64,000 bases of DNA from NCBI GenBank assembly GCA_052387905.1, contig JBQTIR010000004.1, positions 25,271-89,270 of the forward strand. The letters are read 5' to 3'. The stretch is from JBQTII01 sp052387905. Its GTDB lineage: Bacteria > Actinomycetota > Actinomycetes > Sporichthyales > Sporichthyaceae. The notes below the pieces were generated by a model, which was given only the letters and a program-made list of their open reading frames with translations, did not search any database and was not told the DNA's origin. Both the position numbers and the translations under genes were made by a program. How positions within the stretch are numbered: the first letter of the stretch is position 1; the number at the start of each line of letters is the position of its first letter. Below are positions 32,822-40,751 of this stretch, in pieces.

Positions 32822-33457
32822 TCAGCGGGCGGCGGGGTCCAGGGCGAGGACCGTACCCCGCAGGTGGGCGCGGACCACCTGAGCGAAGAGGTCCTCGGGG
32901 TCGGTCCACGGGTTGGCATCGACCGCATTCGCCAGTGCCGGCTCGGACTCGCGCTTGAGCGAGGGGAACAGCGCCCCGCGGGTCTCCGGGCGCTTGCTGG
33001 CGGCGATCAGGGCCGCGCCGATCGTGATCGTCTCCAACCCGTCCAGGATCAGCGCGTGCAGTTCGGCCGGCACGTCGGCGGCGACCATGACGGCGGCGGC
33101 ATTGTCGTACATCGCCGAGAGCAGGTCGCGGGGCAGGAACTCCAGCAGGATCGGCGCGATGTTGGGGTGGGCCAGGATCGTGCGGCGGAAGTTGACGGCC
33201 AGTTCGACGAACCACTCGGTCCACTCATCACCCGGGCGTCGGCGCGGGGTCGGGGTCTCGCGGACGACGAGGCGGGCGACCTCGGCCATGATGTCGGCCC
33301 GGTCCGTGAAGTGGTGGTAGAGGGACGGGGCCCGGACACCGAACTCCCGCGCCACCCGCGGCGTGCTGCAGGCGGCCAGACCCTCGGCGTCGATGATGCG
33401 CAGGGCGGCAGCGACCACGAGCTCGCGGCTGAGCAGGGGCTGCGAGGGCCGTGGCAT
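32822..33457 (-). CDS. TetR-family transcriptional regulator
   Basis: 211 residues. The helix-turn-helix is ARVAREFGVRAPSLYHHFTDR-like (residues about 33-55), preceded by LVVAAALRIIDAEG. The C-terminal ligand domain is of the TetR_C type. It diverges from the aldehyde dehydrogenase/P450 operon with a 137-base gap holding a symmetric motif at 33550, so it probably represses that operon and perhaps the other genes with the same motif. Confidence 0.88.
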   Translation of the reverse strand: MPRPSQPLLSRELVVAAALRIIDAEGLAACSTPRVAREFGVRAPSLYHHFTDRADIMAEVARLVVRETPTPRRRPGDEWTEWFVELAVNFRRTILAHPNIAPILLEFLPRDLLSAMYDNAAAVMVAADVPAELHALILDGLETITIGAALIAASKRPETRGALFPSLKRESEPALANAVDANPWTDPEDLFAQVVRAHLRGTVLALDPAAR

Positions 33458-33539
33458 TCCCCGAGTATGCCTTACGGGTGAAGGTTTTCCTGGGCCCTGC
33501 GTTGCCCCTGCTGAGGGTGTTCGCGCTGGTCAGGGCCTC

Positions 33540-33568
33540 TTGACCGAATAACCTATAAGTATTAGGTT
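33540..33568 (+). promoter_or_regulatory. Promoter with symmetric operator for the aldehyde dehydrogenase operon
   Basis: TTGACC (33540-33545), 17 bases, then TAGGTT (33563-33568) could be -35 and -10. The 19-base motif AACCTATAAGTATTAGGTT at 33550-33568 has 6-bp arms AACCTA/TAGGTT and covers the spacer and the -10, a position that would allow repression. The divergent TetR gene is the natural candidate regulator. Confidence 0.6.
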
Positions 33569-33594
33569 CTTGTCAGCCCGGACAAAGGACGACG

Positions 33595-35097
33595 ATGCAT
33601 CGGTACCTCAACTACGTCGACGGTGCGTGGAGCGAGAGCGACCGCAGCCGGATCGAGGTGGACAACCCGTCCACGGGCGAGATCATCGCCAGCGTCCCGG
33701 ACAGCTCCGCCGCCGACGTGGATGCCGCTGTCCTCGCGGCACGGCGCGCCTTTGCTGCGGGCCCCTGGGCGCGGATGGCCGTCACCGACCGGGCTCAGGT
33801 GCTGCGGGAGCTGGCGGGGGCGTTGGAGGCCCGTTTCGATTCCTTGGCCGAGGGACTCGTGGCCGACACCGGATGTACCGCGCGCCTGGCGCCGCTGCTG
33901 CAGGCCGGCGCGCCGCTCGCGCATCTGCGCGACTTCGCGGACATGGCCGCGCACCTGAGCGGCCCGGTCTCGTTCCCCATCCAGACCACGCCGGGCCTCG
34001 GCCAATGGGAGCTGCACCGCGAACCCGTCGGTGTCGTCGCAGGCTTCACCGCGTACAACTTCCCGTTGTTCCTCGCGGTGTGGAAGGCGGCGCCTGCGCT
34101 CCTCGCAGGGAACACGGTCGTGCTCAAGCCCTCGCCGCTGACGCCGTTCGGGCTGGACGCCCTCGCCGCTGCCTGCATCGAGATCGGGCTGCCCGCCGGG
34201 GTGCTCAATATCGTGCACGGCGACCGGGTCGCCGGGGAGGCGCTGGTCGCGCACCCGGGCGTCGACCTGGTGAGCTTCACCGGCAGCACAGCGGTCGGCA
34301 CCGCCGTCATGCGAGCCGCGGCGGACACCGCGAAGGAAGTGATCCTCGAGCTCGGCGGCAAGTCACCGGCACTGGTGCTCCCCGATGCGGACCTCGAGCT
34401 CGCCGTGCGAGGCACGCTGTTCAGTTCGATGATGCAGTCGGGTCAGGCCTGTGTGGCCACGACGCGGATGCTGGTGCCGGATTCGCGCTACGACGAGGCC
34501 TGCGAGATCCTCACCGCGCGGGCCGGGGAGATGGTCCTGGGGCGAGCCGATGATCCGATGACGGACGTCGGCCCGGTGATCAGCGCCCGCCAACGCGAGA
34601 AGGTCGAGAAGTTCATCGCCGCCGGCGTCGAGCAGGGCGCCCGGATGCTGGTGGGCCAGGAGCGCGCGGACGGGCTGCCCGAGCGAGGTCACTATGTGAA
34701 CCCGACAGTGCTCGTTGATGCCGACCCGGCCAATGCGGCCGCCTGCGAGGAGATCTTCGGTCCGGTCCTGACCGTGCTGCGCTACCGCGACGTCGCCGAC
34801 GCTGTGGCGATCGCCAACGACAGTGAGTACGGCCTGGCCGCCTCGGTGTGGGGCAACGATCTCGGCCGGGCCCGCGAGGTGGCCGCCCGGATCGAGTCGG
34901 GTCTGGTGTGGATCAACGACGTGGCGCAGGCTGACGTGATGCGGACACCCTTTGCGGGCAAGAAGCGCAGCGGTGTGGGTTCCGAACTCGGCGTCGAGGG
35001 CCTGTACGCGTACACCAAGACCAAGAGCCTGTACACCGCGCTGGACACCGACCTGGATGCGCGTCCGTACTCGGCAGTCGGCGGCGAGTGGGAATGA
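33595..35097 (+). CDS. Aldehyde dehydrogenase
   Basis: 500 residues. NAD(P)-dependent oxidation of an aldehyde to an acid. General base Glu252 in LELGGKSP, nucleophile Cys286 in QSGQACVATTR, TAYNFPLFLAVWKAAPAL for the cofactor site, FTGSTAVG and the C-terminal PFAGKKRSGVGSELG. The operon continues with P450 and CoA-handling genes, so it may make the acid that the CoA-transferase later activates. GACAAAGGACGACG precedes the ATG as ribosome site. Confidence 0.92.
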   Translation: MHRYLNYVDGAWSESDRSRIEVDNPSTGEIIASVPDSSAADVDAAVLAARRAFAAGPWARMAVTDRAQVLRELAGALEARFDSLAEGLVADTGCTARLAPLLQAGAPLAHLRDFADMAAHLSGPVSFPIQTTPGLGQWELHREPVGVVAGFTAYNFPLFLAVWKAAPALLAGNTVVLKPSPLTPFGLDALAAACIEIGLPAGVLNIVHGDRVAGEALVAHPGVDLVSFTGSTAVGTAVMRAAADTAKEVILELGGKSPALVLPDADLELAVRGTLFSSMMQSGQACVATTRMLVPDSRYDEACEILTARAGEMVLGRADDPMTDVGPVISARQREKVEKFIAAGVEQGARMLVGQERADGLPERGHYVNPTVLVDADPANAAACEEIFGPVLTVLRYRDVADAVAIANDSEYGLAASVWGNDLGRAREVAARIESGLVWINDVAQADVMRTPFAGKKRSGVGSELGVEGLYAYTKTKSLYTALDTDLDARPYSAVGGEWE

Positions 35098-35107
35098 GAG
35101 TGGCGCC

Positions 35108-36364
35108 ATGAGCGAGATCAAGACGGCGGAATCTCCCGAGATCCAGACCGACTTCGACATCCATGACCGAGCGATCGTGGATGACGTCTTCGATCGCTAT
35201 GCCGACCTGCGCGAGCGGTGCCCGGTGTCGCACTCCACGCGGTACGGGGGGCATTGGGTCGTCACCGACTACGAGAACCTTTTCGAGATCTTCCGCAACC
35301 CCGAGGTGTTCTCCAGCGAGTGCGTGAACATTCCACCGACGATCGGCCAGGACGGGCCGTTGATCCCGCTGGAGATCGACCCGCCGGATCACACCACCTA
35401 CCGGCAACTGATGACCCCGCTGTTCTCTCCGACCCGGATGCGCAAGTTGGAGCCGGAGATCCGCGCGATCGTCGCCGAGCTGCTCGACGACATCGGCGAC
35501 GCCGCCGAGATCGATTTCATCGCCGCGTTCGCGAAGGAGTTACCCACCCAGGTCTTCCTGAAGTTGATGGGCTGGTCTGCAGGGGACGCGGCCAGGCTCA
35601 ACGACTGGACCGACCGGATCGTGCTCGGTCTGCCCGGCGCCTCGGAGGAGGAGTCGACCGCGTTCCGGTTCGAGGCGGCGATGGAGGTCTACGCGTACTT
35701 CGCCGAGATGATCGATGAGCGCTTCGAGAAGCGGGAGAACGAAGGGCCGCGACCGACGAACCCGGATATCGACGACGTCACCGACGTGCTGGTCAACGGC
35801 AAGTTCGGCGACCGTGATCTGACGCAGTTCGAAATGCTCAACATCTTGTTCCTGATGATGGTGGGCGGCTTGCACACGGTGCAGGGTCAACTCGCGCACA
35901 GCGTCATCCACTTGGCGCAGAACCCCGCCACCCGAAAAGAACTGGTCGACAATCTCGACGATCCGGACTTGGTCGCCTCCGCGGTAGAGGAGATGCTTCG
36001 GTACGAGTCCGCGATTGCGCCGGCCCGGGTCGTGCAGAGCGATGTGGTGGTCGGCGGGGTGCAGATGCGCGCGGGCGACCGAGTACTGCTCCCGCTCGGC
36101 GCCGCAGACCGCGACCCCGGCAAGTTCGACCGTCCGGACGAGGTGGACCTGCGTCGCGAGCCCAACCTGCATGTCGCCTTCGGGGCCGGCCGGCACCGCT
36201 GCATCGGCTCGCACCTGGCCCGGATCGAACTGCAGATCGCCTTTGCGGAGTTCCATCGCCGCTTCCCGCACTACCGGCTCAAGGCGGACGACCCGCCGGT
36301 GAAGCACGCCAGTCAGGTGCGCGGCGTGGAACGTCTTCCGCTCCTGCTCAACCAGTCCGCCTGA
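35108..36364 (+). CDS. Cytochrome P450
   Basis: 418 residues from ATG 35108, 10 bases after the aldehyde dehydrogenase. Heme motif FGAGRHRCIGSHLAR with Cys365; ExxR at 295-298 (EEMLR). The I-helix reads MMVGGLHTVQGQL: the usual acidic residue before Thr257 is His256, which is uncommon and may change proton delivery. It should insert oxygen into a hydrophobic substrate with external ferredoxin, which is not adjacent. Similar to actinobacterial P450s near terpenoid and steroid genes. Confidence 0.92.
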   Translation: MSEIKTAESPEIQTDFDIHDRAIVDDVFDRYADLRERCPVSHSTRYGGHWVVTDYENLFEIFRNPEVFSSECVNIPPTIGQDGPLIPLEIDPPDHTTYRQLMTPLFSPTRMRKLEPEIRAIVAELLDDIGDAAEIDFIAAFAKELPTQVFLKLMGWSAGDAARLNDWTDRIVLGLPGASEEESTAFRFEAAMEVYAYFAEMIDERFEKRENEGPRPTNPDIDDVTDVLVNGKFGDRDLTQFEMLNILFLMMVGGLHTVQGQLAHSVIHLAQNPATRKELVDNLDDPDLVASAVEEMLRYESAIAPARVVQSDVVVGGVQMRAGDRVLLPLGAADRDPGKFDRPDEVDLRREPNLHVAFGAGRHRCIGSHLARIELQIAFAEFHRRFPHYRLKADDPPVKHASQVRGVERLPLLLNQSA

Positions 36365-36390
36365 CCTGCCCTCAGAATCGGAGTATCGCG

Positions 36391-36780
36391 ATGACCGTCA
36401 AGCTCGGAACCGTCGACTTCTACCAGGCCATGGCCGACGAGCTCAACAACGACCCCGAGTGGAAGGAGAAGGGCAAGAACCTGACCTATGACATGGTCTA
36501 CAACTTCGAAGCCCCGATCGAGGGCTCGTTCTTCTGCCGCTTCGAGTCCGGTCAGGTCACCGAGGTCCGCAACGCCACCGCCGCCGACTCCGAAGCCGCC
36601 GACTTCGTGATCAGCGGGTCCTCCGACGTCTGGGGCGGGATCTTCCGTAAGCAGATCAACCCGACTGTCGCCCTGACCCGGGGTCAGCTCCGGGTGCGCG
36701 GCAAGATGGCCGTGCTGCTGAAGAACATGAACGCGTTCAGTTATGTCATCGTCGCGATGACACGGGTGGACTTCGAATAG
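36391..36780 (+). CDS. SCP2 sterol-binding-domain protein
   Basis: 129 residues. A stand-alone SCP2-like domain: NLTYDMVYNFEAPIEGSF, ADFVISGSSDVWGGIF, INPTVALTRGQLRVRGKMAVLLKNM. These small proteins bind lipids, acyl-CoA or terpenoids in a hydrophobic tunnel. Its stop overlaps the CoA-transferase start by one base, so it may deliver the substrate of the P450 or of the transferase. Confidence 0.85.
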   Translation: MTVKLGTVDFYQAMADELNNDPEWKEKGKNLTYDMVYNFEAPIEGSFFCRFESGQVTEVRNATAADSEAADFVISGSSDVWGGIFRKQINPTVALTRGQLRVRGKMAVLLKNMNAFSYVIVAMTRVDFE

Positions 36781-38270
36781 TGCTTACTGAACGTCTGCTG
36801 CACGCCGTCGCGAATCCGCTCACCCGCGACGACGGCATCGACCTGCACGCCGAGCTGGACGCGGTGCTGGCCGACGTCGGGCTCAAGGCTGCGGACTCGG
36901 GTGGTGCGATCGACTTCATCGGCGCTGACCCGATCGTGCCGGGCATCGTCGCGACCGGGTCGGCGGCATCGCTTGGCCTGGTCGCGAAGTCGGTCGCGAT
37001 CGCGGCGCTGTGGCAGGCGCGGGGCAACCCCGGCCAGGACATCGCGATGGACGTGCGTGTCGCCCCGCACCGGCTCTGCCCGTTCTACGACGGCAAGTGG
37101 GAACTGCTCAACGGCTATATGCAGGGCAACGACTTCGACCGTCTGACCTCGCTGCTTTACACCCGGTTCTGGCAGACCGGCGACGGGCGCTGGGTCCTGC
37201 CGCAGGCGCACTACCCCAAGCAGCGCGCCGAGACGCTGAAGCTGCTGGGGACCTACGACGAACCGGGCGCCGTGGCCGCCGCCATCGCACGCTGGAGCGC
37301 TCCCGAGTTGGAGCAGGCCGGCGCCGAGGCCGGCGTCGTGATGCCGATGCTGCGCACCACGGCGGAGTTCGTCGAGCTCGCCCACTACACCGACGTGCTC
37401 GCCGCGATGCCACTGATTGAGATCTCCAAGATCGCTGACAGTGACCCCGAACCGTTCGCGCCGGGGGCGCGCCAACCCCTCGACGGCATCCGCGCACTCG
37501 GCCTCTCGCACGTCATCGCCGGCGGTGGTATCGGTCGCACCCTCGCCCTGCACGGCGCCGACGCCCTCAACGTCTGGGCGCCGTTCGCCTACGAGGCGAT
37601 GACCGCCTTCCACACCGCGCAGTACGGCGTGCGGACCACCCGCATCGCCTACGACGGACGACGCGGCGCCGAGCAGCTGCGCGAACTCGCCCGCACCGGC
37701 GACGTGTTCTACACCAACCGCCGCCCCCGGCTGCAGGAGCGCCTCGGAGTCTCGGCCGCGCAGCTTGCCGAGCTGCGTCCCGGCATCGTGCACGCCAGCG
37801 TGACCCTGCACGGCGAGCACGGACCGTGGGCCGGTCGGGCCGGCTTCGACCAGACCGCGGGATCCATCGTGGGGATGATGCTGCTCGAAGGCAGCGCCGA
37901 AGCGCCGAAGCTTCCCGTCGTCACTGTGGTCAACGACTGGATCGTGCCCTGGCTCGCGACCGCGGGAATTGCCGCGGCCCTGATGCGCCGCGCCACCGAA
38001 GGTGGCAGCTACCGAGTGCATGTTTCGCTGACGCGCGTCGCAGCCTGGATTCTCAGCCTCGGGATCTTCGACAAGGCCTACGCGGCCCGAGTCGCTGGCC
38101 GAGGTGAGCGGCACGCCTACCTCGACCCGGAGCTCATCGTCAGCGAAGGCCCACTCGGGCGCTACCAAGGCGTCACCGAGCAGGTGCGGATGTCGGCCAC
38201 CCCGGGGCAGTACCGCTTCGGTCTGCTCCCGATGGGATCCGCGCGCCCCGAATGGTTGGAGCGCCCATGA
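36780..38270 (+). CDS. Class III CoA-transferase (CaiB/BaiF type)
   Basis: 496 residues, GTG start sharing one base with the upstream stop. Family III transferases move CoA between carboxylic acids through an aspartyl-CoA intermediate. Features: GIRALGLSHVIAGGGIGRTL, FYTNRRPRLQERLGV, HASVTLHGEHGPWAGRAGFDQTAGSIVG (Asp in GFDQ as likely active-site residue). The first about 190 residues are an extra or divergent domain. Probably loads CoA on the acid made by the aldehyde dehydrogenase/P450 steps. Confidence 0.85.
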   Translation: MLTERLLHAVANPLTRDDGIDLHAELDAVLADVGLKAADSGGAIDFIGADPIVPGIVATGSAASLGLVAKSVAIAALWQARGNPGQDIAMDVRVAPHRLCPFYDGKWELLNGYMQGNDFDRLTSLLYTRFWQTGDGRWVLPQAHYPKQRAETLKLLGTYDEPGAVAAAIARWSAPELEQAGAEAGVVMPMLRTTAEFVELAHYTDVLAAMPLIEISKIADSDPEPFAPGARQPLDGIRALGLSHVIAGGGIGRTLALHGADALNVWAPFAYEAMTAFHTAQYGVRTTRIAYDGRRGAEQLRELARTGDVFYTNRRPRLQERLGVSAAQLAELRPGIVHASVTLHGEHGPWAGRAGFDQTAGSIVGMMLLEGSAEAPKLPVVTVVNDWIVPWLATAGIAAALMRRATEGGSYRVHVSLTRVAAWILSLGIFDKAYAARVAGRGERHAYLDPELIVSEGPLGRYQGVTEQVRMSATPGQYRFGLLPMGSARPEWLERP

Positions 38271-38284
38271 CACTCCCCCTGTTC

Positions 38285-38352
38285 CGCATCTCCGGGCGGC
38301 GTGTGGACCTATCGAGGGCCTCCGATAGGTCCACACTCCGCCCGAAGATGCG
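38285..38352. repeat. 68-bp near-perfect palindrome between CoA-transferase and AtuA-like genes
   Basis: Arms GCATCT...CGGGCGG...GTGTGGACCTATCG and CGATAGGTCCACAC...CCGCCCG...AGATGC pair with only four mismatched positions in 34 pairs and almost no loop (centre GGGCCT at 38318-38319). It fills most of the 100-base gap between genes. It could be a terminator/processing hairpin or an inserted palindrome; no second copy of this stem was seen in the window. Confidence 0.85.
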
Positions 38353-38370
38353 TCGTCCAGGGGGGTTCTC

Positions 38371-40161
38371 ATGAGTACGTCGGAGCGCGGCACGCGGCCG
38401 ATCCGAATCGCGAACTGCTCGGGCTTCAACGGGGACCGGCGCAGCGCGATCACCGAGATCCTCGCTGGAGACCCAGTCGACGCGATCGTCGGGGACTATC
38501 TGGCCGAGGTGACGCTGGCCGCCATGGTCGGGCGGGCCGCAGCGGGCCGGGGCCGGGCCTTCGCCGAGGAGTTCCTGCGCCAACTCGACGGCAATCTCCC
38601 GGCGATCCTGGACCGCGGGATCAAGGTGATCGTCGACGCAGGGGCCTTCGACCCCGCGGGTCTGGCCGACGAGGTCCGCAAGATGGCGGCGCAGACCGGG
38701 CACACCGTGAACGTCGCCCACCTCGAGGGCGACAACCTGCTCGAGCGGATGGACGAGCTCGTGGCCGCGGAGGAGTTGCGCCACCTGGAGACGCTGGCGC
38801 CGTTCGAGTCCTGGGGGCTGACGGCGAGCAGCGCTAACGCCTACCTCGGCGGCTGGGGCATCGCGGTGGCGCTGGCGGCCGGCGCCGACGTCGTCATCTG
38901 TCCCCGCGTCACCGACGCGTCATTGGTCGTCGGGGCGGCCGCGTGGTGGCACGGGTGGGAGACCGAGGACTGGGACCGCCTGGCCGGCGCGGTTGTGGCC
39001 GGCCACATCATCGAGTGCGGACCGCAGGCGACCGGGGGCAACTTCTCCGGCTTCACCTCGATCCCGGGGATTGTGCACCCCGGCTTCCCGATCGCCGAGG
39101 TCGACGCCGACGGCTCGTGCGTCATCACCAAACACGCCGGCGCCGGGGGAGCGGTCACTCCCGACACCGTCACCGCGCAACTGCTGTACGAGATCCAGGG
39201 CCCGCTGTACCTCAACCCCGATGTCACCGCCGACCTACGCGGCACCGCGGTGACGCCGCTGGGCCCGGACCGCGTCGCAGTCACCGGCACTGTCGGGTGC
39301 CCGCCGTCCTTCACCACCAAGGTGGCGATCACCGCGGTCAACGGCTACGAGAACTCCTTCGAGTGCTACCTGACGGGTCTGGACATCGACGACAAGGCCA
39401 CTCTGGTGCTGGCCCAGGCGCGGGCTGCTCTCGCCGGATCCCCGGTGGAGATCGTCCGCGTCGACCAGGTCGGCGCCGCGGCTGAAGATCCGGCGACGAT
39501 GGAGGCCGCGACGGTGTCGCTGCGCATCGTCGGGCGGTGCGCCGAGCCGGAGCCGTTGATGCCGGCCCGGTTCTTCGGTCCCGTCGCCTCGACGATCCTG
39601 TCCAGCATCCCCGGCTTTCACTGCGAGTCGCACACCCTGCGTTTCCCTCGCCCGAGTCCGGTCGTGGAGTACTGGCCCGGCACCGTCTCGATGAGCAAAC
39701 TGACCGAGACCGTCGTACTCGACGACGGCACGCGGACTCCCGTGCCGGGACCGGCCGTGCGCGGGGTGGTGATCGGCGTCCGCGCCGAGGACGGCTCGCG
39801 GGCGCCGGCCGCCGCTGACACCGTGCGCGTCCCGTTGGGTCGCGTCGCCCATGCTCGCTCCGGCGACAAGGGCGGCAACAGCAACGTCGGCATGTGGGTC
39901 CAGCCCGCGGCCTGGCCCTGGCTGAGGGGGTACCTCACCACGGCGCGATTCCGGGAGCTGTTCCCGGAGGCGGCTCACCTCAAGCTCACTCGCCACGAGT
40001 TCCCGCACCTGCATGCGGTGCACGTGGTGGTCCACGGCAATCTCGGGACCGGAGCCAGCAGCAACGGCCGCCTGGATGCCCTGGGCAAGTCGGTGGGGGA
40101 GTACCTGAGGGCACGTCATGTCGACGTCCCCCGCGATCTGGTCCCCGAGCAGTACCGGTGA
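38371..40161 (+). CDS. AtuA-like protein (acyclic terpene utilization family, DUF1446)
   Basis: 596 residues. Starts with PIRIANCSGFNGDRRSA, then VGDYLAEVTLAAMVGR, KVIVDAGAFDPAGLADEV and GGWGIAVALAAGADVVICPRVTDASLV, the pattern of the AtuA/DUF1446 family. Its C-terminal part (VPLGRVAHARSGDKGGNSNVG onward) is the small domain often present in the same chain. AtuA is required for citronellol/geraniol use in Pseudomonas but its reaction is unclear. Here it follows a CoA-transferase and precedes a DUF35/thiolase-like pair, which suggests a CoA-bound terpenoid or branched acid as substrate. Confidence 0.85.
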   Translation: MSTSERGTRPIRIANCSGFNGDRRSAITEILAGDPVDAIVGDYLAEVTLAAMVGRAAAGRGRAFAEEFLRQLDGNLPAILDRGIKVIVDAGAFDPAGLADEVRKMAAQTGHTVNVAHLEGDNLLERMDELVAAEELRHLETLAPFESWGLTASSANAYLGGWGIAVALAAGADVVICPRVTDASLVVGAAAWWHGWETEDWDRLAGAVVAGHIIECGPQATGGNFSGFTSIPGIVHPGFPIAEVDADGSCVITKHAGAGGAVTPDTVTAQLLYEIQGPLYLNPDVTADLRGTAVTPLGPDRVAVTGTVGCPPSFTTKVAITAVNGYENSFECYLTGLDIDDKATLVLAQARAALAGSPVEIVRVDQVGAAAEDPATMEAATVSLRIVGRCAEPEPLMPARFFGPVASTILSSIPGFHCESHTLRFPRPSPVVEYWPGTVSMSKLTETVVLDDGTRTPVPGPAVRGVVIGVRAEDGSRAPAAADTVRVPLGRVAHARSGDKGGNSNVGMWVQPAAWPWLRGYLTTARFRELFPEAAHLKLTRHEFPHLHAVHVVVHGNLGTGASSNGRLDALGKSVGEYLRARHVDVPRDLVPEQYR

Positions 40162-40172
40162 GGAAGGCTCGG

Positions 40173-40249
40173 GCGGCATGCATGCCCAAATCGGACCGAC
40201 ACGCCGTGGCACGGACGGCGTGTCGCATCAGTCTGGGCATGCATGCCGC
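40173..40249. repeat. 77-bp composite palindrome between AtuA-like and DUF35 genes
   Basis: Two nested perfect stems share one centre (40211): outer GCGGCATGCATGCCCA/TGGGCATGCATGCCGC (40173-40188, 40234-40249) and inner CGACACGCCGT/ACGGCGTGTCG (40197-40207, 40215-40225), with a 7-base loop. It begins 12 bases after the AtuA stop and ends 12 bases before the DUF35 ATG. Its outer arm also contains the self-complementary GGCATGCATGCC, present again at 40332-40344 in the DUF35 gene. Confidence 0.85.
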
Positions 40250-40261
40250 GGCGGCGGGGTC

Positions 40262-40678
40262 ATGGTGATCGCGCCGCGGTTCGGAGCCGAGGGCCCGGAC
40301 CACACCGGAGTGGACGCGCCTTACTGGGACGGCATGCATGCCGGCGAGCTCCGGATCCAGCACTGCAACGCGTGTAACCGCTGGATCTGGGGACCGCAGC
40401 CGATGTGCCCGGACTGCCACACCGCTGAACCGCCCTGGGAGTCGGTCGATCCCACCGGCGTCGTCTTCACCTGGACGCGGACGTGGAACCGGTTCCACCC
40501 GACCGCGTCGGTGCCGTACACCACGGTGCTGGTCGAGCTACCGCAGGCGGGCGGGCGGCGCGTGCTCGGGGTGTACATCGGCGACGCCGATCCCGTGATC
40601 GGCGCCCGGGTACGTGGGGAGTTCGAGCCCGCCCCGGACGAGACCACCTGGCCGCTCCTGCGTTGGAGCCCGGCATGA
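40262..40678 (+). CDS. Zn-ribbon/OB-fold protein (DUF35 family)
   Basis: 138 residues from ATG 40262; longer readings run back through the 77-bp palindrome into the AtuA gene. Rubredoxin-like zinc ribbon CNACNRWIWGPQPMCPDC, then the OB-fold (PTGVVFTWTRTWNRFHP, YTTVLVELPQAGGRRVLG). DUF35 proteins form complexes with thiolase-like enzymes; in steroid side-chain degradation such a complex (ChsH2 DUF35 with Ltp2) is a retro-aldolase. The next gene encodes the thiolase-like partner. Confidence 0.88.
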   Translation: MVIAPRFGAEGPDHTGVDAPYWDGMHAGELRIQHCNACNRWIWGPQPMCPDCHTAEPPWESVDPTGVVFTWTRTWNRFHPTASVPYTTVLVELPQAGGRRVLGVYIGDADPVIGARVRGEFEPAPDETTWPLLRWSPA

Positions 40679-40681
40679 GGC

Positions 40682-40747
40682 GCAACTTCTGCAGCGCGCC
40701 GCGCCCTTCAGCTGGCGTTGATGGGCGCCGACACGCGCAAAAGTTGC
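40682..40747. repeat. 66-bp palindrome between DUF35 and thiolase-like genes
   Basis: Outer arms GCAACTTCTGC (40682-40692) and GCAAAAGTTGC (40737-40747) pair with one mismatch. After six unpaired positions the inner arms CGCGCCC/GGGCGCCG (about 40699-40706 and 40723-40730) pair. The whole 73-base gene gap is this element. The outer arm repeats the AACTTCTG of the 66-bp palindrome at 22924-22989. Confidence 0.75.
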
Positions 40748-40751
40748 CCAC

